Part shown: positions 1-5,417 of the stretch, piece after piece | How positions within the stretch are numbered: position 1 is the first letter of the stretch | How the letters are laid out: every line of letters begins with the position of its first letter | Virus record (IMG/VR): IMGVR_UViG_3300028025_004660 | Coordinates: 1 to 29,762 of that record | Strand: one strand, 5' to 3' | Length of the DNA stretch: 29,762 nt | Origin: a virus | Position numbers and translations under genes: made by a program | Notes under the pieces: model-generated | Seen by the model: the letters and a program-made list of their open reading frames with translations, nothing else | The model's database searches: none | What the model was told of the DNA's origin: nothing

Positions 1-1
1 C

Positions 2-433
2 TCTCCGCCCCCTTCTCCTGATCCCAGCCCTGTACCTACTGACACACCTGGACCAATTGATCCGGGCGCTGCAGTAGAAGCTGTTACGGAAGCCGTGGGA
101 GAGGCTGTCGCGGCAGTCGGAGAGGCAGTAAGCGCTGCTGTTGACACTGTTGCCAACCTTGGTAATGATATTACCGAAGAAGAAAAAGAAGAGGCCCGCA
201 CGGTTGTTGGGCCCGCAGTAATCATGACGACTATTGCACAGGCCGCAGTGTCAGCTGCTGCCGCAAGAAGTGCCACCAATTCTGGTGGTGGCTTTAGCGG
301 TAGCGGTGGCGACGGTGGCGGCAAGGGTCGTGGCGGACGCGGCGGAGCAAAGCGCGTCAATGGAGCAAAGCTACAGCAGGCCAAGGCGCAAGGAAAAGTT
401 GCCCAGAACGGGCAGAGGAGAATTGTAAAATGA
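2..433 (+). CDS. Pro/Ala/Gly-rich protein of unknown function, C-terminal part (5' end outside window)
   Basis: The reading frame is open from the left edge to a TGA at 431-433, so only the C-terminal 143 residues are seen. They start with a Pro/Ser-rich linker (PPPSPDPSP, then TDTPGP), followed by an Ala/Val/Glu-rich helix made of short repeats (EAVTEAVGEAVAAVGEAV), an acidic patch (EEEKEEA), a hydrophobic stretch (VVGPAVIMTTIAQAAVSAAAA) that might be a membrane or buried helix, a Gly-rich segment (GGGFSGSGGDGGGKGRGG) and a basic tail. A GTG at 95 could be read as a start, but the frame upstream is clearly coding-like and no ribosome site precedes the GTG. The stop overlaps the next gene's start (ATGA), so the two are probably translated together. 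Low-complexity composition prevents a family call; a structural or envelope-associated protein is possible. Confidence 0.6.
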   Translation, partial: SPPPSPDPSPVPTDTPGPIDPGAAVEAVTEAVGEAVAAVGEAVSAAVDTVANLGNDITEEEKEEARTVVGPAVIMTTIAQAAVSAAAARSATNSGGGFSGSGGDGGGKGRGGRGGAKRVNGAKLQQAKAQGKVAQNGQRRIVK

Positions 434-630
434 GCAAGTGGAAGAGCCTGTTGGCGCAGGCAATTAACGATGTGGTAAGCCAGTCGTGGACCATCTTCGG
501 TCTTCTGGTTGGCTGGATTGTTCTGCCAGACGGCGAGACGCGCAACTTTGTAGGGGCAACCCTTGCGGTTTTGACGTTGGCCTGGGCAGTAACCATGCCG
601 CTCCGCGTGTCGTTTGACGACGAAGAGTAG
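430..630 (+). CDS. Small two-helix membrane protein, possibly holin-like
   Basis: 66 aa. The start ATG (430) overlaps the TGA of the previous gene and is preceded by a GAGGAG ribosome site at 415-420 with 9-base spacing, which supports this start. Two hydrophobic segments are visible: about residues 17-32 (WTIFGLLVGWIVLP) and about 40-58 (FVGATLAVLTLAWAVTMPL), joined by a short polar turn (DGETRN). The C-terminus is acidic (FDDEE). Size and topology resemble class II holins or other small phage membrane proteins, but there is no diagnostic motif. It is on the opposite strand from the lysin cassette, only about 0.9 kb from it, so a second holin or antiholin is one possibility. Function is otherwise unknown. 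Confidence 0.7.
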   Translation: MSKWKSLLAQAINDVVSQSWTIFGLLVGWIVLPDGETRNFVGATLAVLTLAWAVTMPLRVSFDDEE

Positions 631-632
631 TG

Positions 633-638
633 TATAAT
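633..638 (+). promoter_or_regulatory. -10 box (TATAAT) for a leaderless transcript of the FmdB-type gene
   Basis: A perfect TATAAT sits with 6 bases between its end and the ATG at 645, so transcription would start at or next to the A of the ATG. No Shine-Dalgarno sequence lies between them. A TTGACG occurs at 614-619, but the spacer is only 13 bases, so the -35 contribution is doubtful. Leaderless starts with this geometry are common in Actinobacteria. Confidence 0.5.
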
Positions 639-644
639 CGCCGT

Positions 645-848
645 ATGGCGACGTATGACTACGCATGCAAAGAGTGTAAAGTAGTGGTGGAGATCGTTCA
701 CCCAATGTCCGATGAGTCGGAGCATCTCTGCCCGCGTTGCGAAAAAGCTATGCGCAAAATCATTTCCCTCAGCGGCGTCGTGTTCAAGGGAGAGGGTTGG
801 TCCAAGATCGACCGCAGGGGCACAGGCACCGACATTTATCTTGACTAA
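645..848 (+). CDS. FmdB-family zinc-ribbon protein
   Basis: 67 aa starting MATYDYACKEC. FmdB/Zn-ribbon_8 proteins typically start M-[PA]-x-Y-[ED]-Y-x-C-x-x-C, and that agreement decides the start; an in-frame GTG at 630 would add five residues and spoil it. Two CxxC knuckles (residues 8-11 and 30-33, CKEC and CPRC) would bind one zinc. The C-terminal part has the family's GVVFKGxG signature (GVVFKGEGW). The family is widespread and was first named as a putative formamidase regulator, but its true role is unclear; phage copies may regulate transcription or act as protein adaptors. It ends just before a strong hairpin and seems to have its own promoter. Family assignment is firm, function is not. 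Confidence 0.85.
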   Translation: MATYDYACKECKVVVEIVHPMSDESEHLCPRCEKAMRKIISLSGVVFKGEGWSKIDRRGTGTDIYLD

Positions 849-903
849 AGAGAAACGCCCCGCACATGCGGGGCGCTCTCCGTATCAGCCGTCCTAGTTG
901 GCG
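849..903. terminator. Hairpin terminator between convergent genes
   Basis: The space between the FmdB-type gene (stop at 848, rightward) and the H1-like gene (stop at 904, leftward) holds a perfect 8-bp GC-rich stem, cgccccgc at 856-863 and gcggggcg at 868-875, with the loop acat. Short flanks (gag/ctc) can extend it. There is no long T tract on either side, so efficiency is uncertain, but the position between two gene ends suggests a bidirectional terminator insulating the two blocks. Confidence 0.65.
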
Positions 904-1113
904 TTAACGCTTAAACCAGGACCCGACCTTCCCAAGAAGGGACTTCTTTTCAACCTTTGGGGCCACAACGGCCTTCTTGGCAGGAGCCTTCTTCACCGGC
1001 TTTGCAGCTGCCTTAACGGCAGGCTTCGCAGCTGGCTTAGCGGCAACCTTCGCAGCAGGCTTTGCAGCCGGCTTAACTGGGGCCTTTGGGGCCACCTTGT
1101 TATTCTTGACCAT
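904..1113 (-). CDS. Histone H1-like Ala/Lys/Pro-rich basic protein
   Basis: 69 aa, made mainly of imperfect repeats of the type KPAAK/KPAVK/KKAPAKKA, strongly basic and like the C-terminal tail of histone H1 or bacterial H1-like/Hup tails. A distinct C-terminal segment (SLLGKVGSWFKR) could form an amphipathic helix. The start ATG (1111-1113) follows an AAGGAGG ribosome site at 1120-1126 in the leftward strand with 6-base spacing. It is the last gene of the leftward block and appears to have its own extended -10 promoter. Likely roles are binding nucleic acid or anionic surfaces. The amphipathic end next to lysis genes also allows a membrane-active role, but nothing proves it. Low complexity makes database matches unreliable. 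Confidence 0.7.
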   Translation of the reverse strand: MVKNNKVAPKAPVKPAAKPAAKVAAKPAAKPAVKAAAKPVKKAPAKKAVVAPKVEKKSLLGKVGSWFKR

Positions 1114-1153
1114 TACTGGCCTCCTTGTACTTGCGGCTTTCTGCCGTAAGACA

Positions 1154-1159
1154 ACTATA
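1154..1159 (-). promoter_or_regulatory. Extended -10 box upstream of the H1-like gene
   Basis: On the leftward strand the sequence reads TGGTATAGT, an extended -10 (TGn + TATAGT), just after the holin-like gene's TAA. The start of transcription would be near 1147, giving an untranslated leader of about 34 bases with the AAGGAGG ribosome site. No clear -35 is seen, as expected for extended -10 promoters. Confidence 0.4.
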
Positions 1160-1164
1160 CCACA

Positions 1165-1560
1165 TTACTTTGCGGCTTCGTCTTCCCATGCGGTCTCGCC
1201 AGCAAGGCTGCCAGCAAGCTCATCAGGGATGCCATCGCCGTCAGTGTCAATGGCGGAGCCGGCAATGTGGGAGGTATCCGCAAGGGCGGCCTTCTCCTCA
1301 GCCTTTGCGGCCTTTGCCTTGCCGACACCAAACTTCGTGTCCTCTGGGTTGAGGGCGCGGACGATCACCTGGAGGGTTGCCGCAATGGCACCCGAAGCAA
1401 CCGTTCGGAAGTCGTCGTTGGTCATGTCGAGGATTGGTGCACCGGTGGCAAGCATAACGGCGATACCCGTTGCAAGGCCAACGCGGAACGCTTCGAGAAG
1501 CGCCTCGTCAATGCCCGTGTTGTCAAAAATCCACTTAATCTTTGAAAAAATTGCGCTCAT
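1165..1560 (-). CDS. Holin-like protein with a C-terminal calcium-loop motif
   Basis: 131 aa. I chose the ATG at 1558-1560 (MSAIFSKIKW) because a GGAGGT site at 1566-1571 lies 5 bases upstream; the longer frame to 1611 lacks this. Two hydrophobic segments follow an acidic N-terminal helix: about residues 26-45 (FRVGLATGIAVMLATGAPIL) and 53-72 (FRTVASGAIAATLQVIVRAL), separated by a DMTNDD turn. This arrangement is common in actinophage holins. An Ala/Lys/Glu-rich helix comes next, then DTDGDGIPDEL, a DxDxDG loop like those of thrombospondin type-3 repeats and dockerins. It starts 14 bases after the endolysin stop, which supports the lysis role. Holin is inferred from size, topology and place; no family was confirmed. 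Confidence 0.6.
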   Translation of the reverse strand: MSAIFSKIKWIFDNTGIDEALLEAFRVGLATGIAVMLATGAPILDMTNDDFRTVASGAIAATLQVIVRALNPEDTKFGVGKAKAAKAEEKAALADTSHIAGSAIDTDGDGIPDELAGSLAGETAWEDEAAK

Positions 1561-1565
1561 GTTGT

Positions 1566-1571
1566 ACCTCC
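1566..1571 (-). promoter_or_regulatory. Ribosome-binding site deciding the holin-like start
   Basis: Leftward-strand GGAGGT, 5 bases before the ATG at 1560. It selects the shorter 131-aa product over the upstream ATG at 1611, which would lie inside the endolysin gene. Confidence 0.75.
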
Positions 1572-1574
1572 AAA

Positions 1575-2312
1575 TTACTTCTTGATGCCAGTACCGCCGC
1601 AGGCAGGGCACGGAACCGGGACAACCGGAACTGGCGCTGGGGCTGGGGTTGGTGCTGGGGTTGGTGCAGGCGCAGCAGCCACAACGGTGCCCGCCTCAAT
1701 AATGATCGTGTGCTTGAATGCTGGGGCAACGTGCTTCTTTGAGAGGCGCTTGCTGTCGCAAAGCTTCAGCAGGGTCTCCTCGCTGATTCGCACGCCGAAC
1801 TGCTCCTTGCCCTTGCCGGATCGCGTTGGGCATGCCCACTGCCATCCAAGCTCTGGGTCCCACACTGCGGCAGTCATGTGGCCATACGTGCGGGTAGGTT
1901 GCTTTTGCTTGACCCACCACCAACGCTTCCACTTTTCATGCCACTCGGACACTTCAAGGTCCTTTGGGTAGCCAAACGGCTGCTCAACCCAAACGCCAAT
2001 AGCCGCGCCCTTCTTGGCGCTGGTGATGACGTCGTTCCAGTCCTTGGCCCAGCGCGCCTTTGCGCCAAGCTGACGTGCCGTAAGAATGAGGTCGCCAAGG
2101 GTAGAGCCGTTGTCGCTCACGCCCTGCTTGTCAATCTTGCCTGTTGCCTTGGTCTTGGCCGCAATGCCCTGTGCCGCAGAGAAATCTCCACCCGGGGCGT
2201 ACTTGTTTACCCAAGAAACGCATGCTGCAACTGACGATGGGCCGCAATCATCAAGAATGCCGCCCTTCTCTTCGTGGTCAAGCTGTGACTTAACCCTAAA
2301 CTGAACTCCCAT
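1575..2312 (-). CDS. Putative endolysin, C39-like cysteine peptidase with Pro/Ala linker and Cys tail
   Basis: 245 aa. The start (MGVQFRVKSQL) follows a GGAGGT site with 4-base spacing. The N-terminal domain has DCGPSSVAACVSW (about residues 22-34), the hallmark of C39-like/papain-fold peptidases with the catalytic Cys in DCGP, and a later YGHMTAAVW (about 144-152) that supplies the His; a downstream Asp (WDPELGW) may complete the triad. Actinophage lysins often carry such a peptidase, which would cut peptidoglycan cross-links. A Pro/Ala/Thr-rich linker (about 215-233) leads to CPACGGTGIKK at the extreme C-terminus, a CxxCxGxG knuckle like one repeat of the DnaJ zinc finger. No glycosidase or known wall-binding domain is present, so the tail may replace it. 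The next gene is the holin-like one. Endolysin is well supported by context and fold; substrate is inferred. Confidence 0.75.
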   Translation of the reverse strand: MGVQFRVKSQLDHEEKGGILDDCGPSSVAACVSWVNKYAPGGDFSAAQGIAAKTKATGKIDKQGVSDNGSTLGDLILTARQLGAKARWAKDWNDVITSAKKGAAIGVWVEQPFGYPKDLEVSEWHEKWKRWWWVKQKQPTRTYGHMTAAVWDPELGWQWACPTRSGKGKEQFGVRISEETLLKLCDSKRLSKKHVAPAFKHTIIIEAGTVVAAAPAPTPAPTPAPAPVPVVPVPCPACGGTGIKK

Positions 2313-2316
2313 AAGA

Positions 2317-2322
2317 ACCTCC
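2317..2322 (-). promoter_or_regulatory. Ribosome-binding site deciding the endolysin start
   Basis: Leftward-strand GGAGGT 4 bases before the ATG at 2312. It favours the 245-aa product over a 12-residue longer frame beginning at 2348. Confidence 0.75.
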
Positions 2323-2327
2323 ATGCT

Positions 2328-2347
2328 AAAATGCCCGCTAGGGGGCA
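2328..2347 (-). terminator. Weak hairpin with T run between fibre and endolysin genes
   Basis: On the leftward strand TGCCC-CCTAGC-GGGCA forms a 5-bp stem with a 6-base loop, followed by TTTT. It could end part of the tail-gene transcription. It also lies just downstream of a possible -10 box, so it may instead form the 5' end of a lysis transcript. Confidence 0.35.
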
Positions 2348-2354
2348 CAGCAGT

Positions 2355-2360
2355 ATTTTA
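2355..2360 (-). promoter_or_regulatory. Possible -10 box (TAAAAT) for the lysis genes
   Basis: TAAAAT on the leftward strand in the 63-base gap before the endolysin, placing a start near 2348. No convincing -35 was found. It would allow separate control of endolysin and holin-like genes. Confidence 0.3.
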
Positions 2361-2375
2361 CCTGGAGGTAGTTAT

Positions 2376-5300
2376 TTATTCACGCCCTTCGAGTTCTGCG
2401 ATTCGGGCTTCAAGCTCATCAATGCGAGACCGAAGCTTACGCATGGCGGAGTGCAGAGGCACACCTAGGCGGCTGTATTGAATAGCCTCTGGCGTTCCAT
2501 CTTCGTTGAACACAGTAAAGTCTCTACCGTCAAAGTTTCCCGCCATATCCTCTGCAAGGAACCCGTATTGGCGGGGAGAGGTCTCATCATGTTCTTCGTA
2601 ATGTGCCTTGTCGTGGTAGGCCACTGGCCGAACGTCAAGGATTGCGTCTGAGTCATCCATGTATACAATGTTTGTCTTGTACCGCTCCGACGAAGAGTCT
2701 TGGAACACGCGCCATTGCGCAAGCCCTCCACCTGTTCCAAAGAAAATGCGCACGTCCCGCGAGTTAGTAATGTTCGATGTCGCGGAAAGGCTTGTAGCAG
2801 AAACATTTGAGTTGAGGTCAATGGCACCAGAAAGCTCTGCGCCCGAAGTTGTTGTAATGCTAGTAAATGATGGCGTTGTGTCGGCAGTTAATGTAACTGC
2901 CGCGCCCGCAGCGCCGGACCCGCTAACGGAAATAAGTGAGTTTGCCGAGGTAACTGTGGCAACATAGTTACCAGTTGTGTCGGTCCCAAGGGTAATGCCT
3001 GAAAGCGTTGTTCCAGTGTGGCTGTGGCTATCGTTGTTAACCGCAACGCTCAGGCTGTTTGCTGCACCAACAGTTATTGCTGTCGCCGCCAGGGTCAAGT
3101 CGCCAGTAAGCGCCAAAGTGGTGCCGCTATGCGCATGGTTTCCCGCAGCGGCCTGTGTTGCACTTGTGCCGATTGTGTGGTGCAAAGAGGCTGTTGCAAC
3201 GTCAGTGTCTGGTGCGTTGTGCGACTCTGCTTGGGTATGAGTATGGCCAACGGTGCTCACGGCGGTCCCGTTTTGAGTAATTGTTGAGGATGCGGCAAGC
3301 GCCCCAGAGACGGTTAGGGAGTTACTGTTGTCCGAAGTCTGATAAATAGAAACCGGAGTGTTTGTTCCAAAGTTTAGACCGTTTGCTCCAAGCTGAACAA
3401 TGTCGCGAGCGGTAGCGGAGGACCCGCGAAGGCGCATTTTTCCGCCAGCAGCCGCGTCGATCTGAACGCCCATCCCCTCAACAACGGCTGGGGAGTTAAC
3501 AGTTCCCGGGGTGTAAGACCGGATAACCGAGCCCTCTTCGACAAGGGCTCCGTCAACAAAAATAATTTTTCCGTTTGTAAAGTTTGTGCACTCTACTGCT
3601 GGACGAATAACAGAATTTCCACCACTGCTAAATGTAACCGACATTCTTCTCCAGCCAATGCCTGTTGCTGGGTCCTGGTCAACGGCCAAGAAAGATGTGT
3701 GCGAATCAGAGGTAACAAGTAAATCAGCAGCCGATAGAGCCGCGTTTGACCCGGAGCCCTGGAATACTTTTAGCTTGATAATTCCAGTAGTTCCAACTCC
3801 GGCATCGCCGTTGTCGTAAACATAGCAAGAAAAAGTGTAAACAGTGTCTGGGCTAACCGGAACACCATCACCGGGGGAATTGCGATAGGCGCTAATTGAC
3901 CCCGATGCAGTGATACCAGGGCTTGAATTGACGGTAAATTTTGCAGCCCTGGTTCCAAATCTTTTGTGCGAAGGGCTTAGCGCAAGTGTGTGGGCGCCAT
4001 CCGTGGTGTCAATTGCCCATCCGTCTGGTTGCGTTGTGGAGGAATTCCAAGATGCATCAAGGCCAGAAACTGATGGGGCTCCCGTTGCATTTGCGTTTTG
4101 CGCAAGCCTTACCAGAACCCACATGTACTGATTGCCTGCTGGCGTTGCTGCGGTAAGCGAAGAGTACCAAACCGTCGGAACAACCGTAGAGGAAGAACTT
4201 GACGCGTACAGGCGAACAGCCTGAGCTCCGCCAGTAGCTGAGTTAATAGTTGTTTGGTGTTCGGCGGTGCTTGCGTATGAAGCGCCAAGGTCAAAGTAGT
4301 ATGCTTCCTGGCCCCAGCGGACTTTAAATGGATATCTAGTGGTAGCGGTGCTCGTCAAGTTTGCTGTGCTAGTTACCTCGACGTGCCACCAGTACTGAGT
4401 ACCGCCGACAAGACCATTGTACCCGCTTGCCCATAGGCCGCCGTTGTCATCAAGGCCACCACCAGGGCAATACTCGGCAACTACTTCACCTGCTGCGCCA
4501 GAGTTACGCCTTGGAACGTTTAGAGATGTTGCGGTTTGAAAACCGGAAGCCGTAACGGTCCCGGAATCAAAGATGGTAGACCCGCCAGTAGAGTTGTCAT
4601 AAATTCGAACCCGCCAAGACTTTTGATTGCCACCACCGTTAGCAACGTAAGACCAGGCAAGAACCGGAAGCGCTGTTTTGCTTGTCTCGCTCCAAGTAAG
4701 TTCTGTGTCGCCAAGGTTGTAAATTGACGCGACTTCACCAGTAGTTGTTGGTTCTGATGGAGTTGCAGTTGGCGCAGTCGTAGAGTCATAAGTGAGAACA
4801 ATGAAGGCCCCCGCATAGGAGGAGCCGCCGTTGATTGCACTGTCTTCTTTTGTTCGGAACTCAACGCCACCGCCGTTAGCTGATGTTTCGTTTACCATTT
4901 TCAGTGTAATGCCATGGTTCGCAGAGCCGCTGCCGCCAGTTACAGTAACTGGTGCCCAAGATCGAACAATGTCCGTAACATCCAGTGCGTAAACGTCGCC
5001 CAGGTCCGGGGTTGCGTTTGGAATTTGCGCAGTAGTAATACGCTTAAATCCTGTAGAGGTGTAAGCAGGCTTGTTTGCCCAGGTAACAGCGTTTGTGCTA
5101 TACCAAACCCCATCTGCGCCCCTAGTCCCCTCAGACCAAGCAGATGTGTTGCGGTAAATGTCCATACCGCTACCCATTTCCCAGATTGTATTGTTTTGAC
5201 CAGGGCGATTATATGCCTGCACGTAAAGCGTTGCGCTGGTAATGGCGGTTACGCCAGAAAAGTCTAGGTTGAACTCCATAAGGCCGCGCATCAGCCAACC

Positions 5301-5417
5301 GGTACTGCTGATATAACCAACCGCGACGTTGTCCCCTGCGCCCTGGCCAAGGTTTTGGCCCGAGCTGGTATAAACCACTGAAGCGTCCTTAGAAATAGTA
5401 AAGTTTTTAGTAGCCAT
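2376..5417 (-). CDS. Tail fibre / receptor-binding protein with S74 self-cleaving chaperone
   Basis: 1013 aa. Residues 1-200 look like a DNRLRE-type beta domain (start FTISKDASVVYTS, later MRGLMEFNLDFS and SATLYV). A fibronectin-like stretch follows (about 240-370), then a carbohydrate-binding-like jelly roll (about 460-635, from PDGWAID to VRSYTPGT). Between about 720 and 805 there are H-x-H motifs (GHTHT, GNHAHSG, DSHSHTG) like the metal-binding shafts of trimeric fibres. The C-terminus is the intramolecular chaperone of Peptidase_S74: SSSERYKTNI at 908-917, with Ser909 and Lys914 as the likely dyad, then ILDVRPVAY and QYGFLAED, ending in a heptad coiled coil (LRSRIDELEARIAELE). The chaperone should fold the trimer and then cut itself off. 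The ATG overlaps the previous gene by 11 bases without a clear ribosome site, which points to coupled translation. Confidence 0.85.
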   Translation of the reverse strand: MATKNFTISKDASVVYTSSGQNLGQGAGDNVAVGYISSTGWLMRGLMEFNLDFSGVTAITSATLYVQAYNRPGQNNTIWEMGSGMDIYRNTSAWSEGTRGADGVWYSTNAVTWANKPAYTSTGFKRITTAQIPNATPDLGDVYALDVTDIVRSWAPVTVTGGSGSANHGITLKMVNETSANGGGVEFRTKEDSAINGGSSYAGAFIVLTYDSTTAPTATPSEPTTTGEVASIYNLGDTELTWSETSKTALPVLAWSYVANGGGNQKSWRVRIYDNSTGGSTIFDSGTVTASGFQTATSLNVPRRNSGAAGEVVAEYCPGGGLDDNGGLWASGYNGLVGGTQYWWHVEVTSTANLTSTATTRYPFKVRWGQEAYYFDLGASYASTAEHQTTINSATGGAQAVRLYASSSSSTVVPTVWYSSLTAATPAGNQYMWVLVRLAQNANATGAPSVSGLDASWNSSTTQPDGWAIDTTDGAHTLALSPSHKRFGTRAAKFTVNSSPGITASGSISAYRNSPGDGVPVSPDTVYTFSCYVYDNGDAGVGTTGIIKLKVFQGSGSNAALSAADLLVTSDSHTSFLAVDQDPATGIGWRRMSVTFSSGGNSVIRPAVECTNFTNGKIIFVDGALVEEGSVIRSYTPGTVNSPAVVEGMGVQIDAAAGGKMRLRGSSATARDIVQLGANGLNFGTNTPVSIYQTSDNSNSLTVSGALAASSTITQNGTAVSTVGHTHTQAESHNAPDTDVATASLHHTIGTSATQAAAGNHAHSGTTLALTGDLTLAATAITVGAANSLSVAVNNDSHSHTGTTLSGITLGTDTTGNYVATVTSANSLISVSGSGAAGAAVTLTADTTPSFTSITTTSGAELSGAIDLNSNVSATSLSATSNITNSRDVRIFFGTGGGLAQWRVFQDSSSERYKTNIVYMDDSDAILDVRPVAYHDKAHYEEHDETSPRQYGFLAEDMAGNFDGRDFTVFNEDGTPEAIQYSRLGVPLHSAMRKLRSRIDELEARIAELEGRE

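Noticed and set aside
95-97. GTG at 95 as a gene start
   Set aside because: The frame continues upstream with a Pro-rich coding-like sequence to the edge and there is no ribosome site.
630-644. GTG at 630 as start of the FmdB-type gene
   Set aside because: It would add MYNRR before the family's typical M-x-x-Y-[ED]-Y start and would overlap the TATAAT box.
1130-1150. Hairpin upstream of the H1-like gene as a terminator
   Set aside because: The leftward transcript has an A-C mismatch in the stem and no T run, and the arm overlaps the expected transcription start.
977-1585. Rightward 202-codon frame rich in Ala/Phe/Gly
   Set aside because: It is the complement of the Ala/Lys-rich H1-like gene and the holin-like gene; no ribosome site, and composition is explained by the opposite strand.
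1625-1680. Tandem DNA repeat (ggctggggttggt)
   Set aside because: It encodes the Pro/Ala/Thr linker of the endolysin and is explained by that coding role.
5407-5417. Programmed frameshift joining the tail-tip and fibre genes
   Set aside because: The fibre has its own ATG and a complete N-terminal domain; no slippery sequence was seen in the 11-base overlap.
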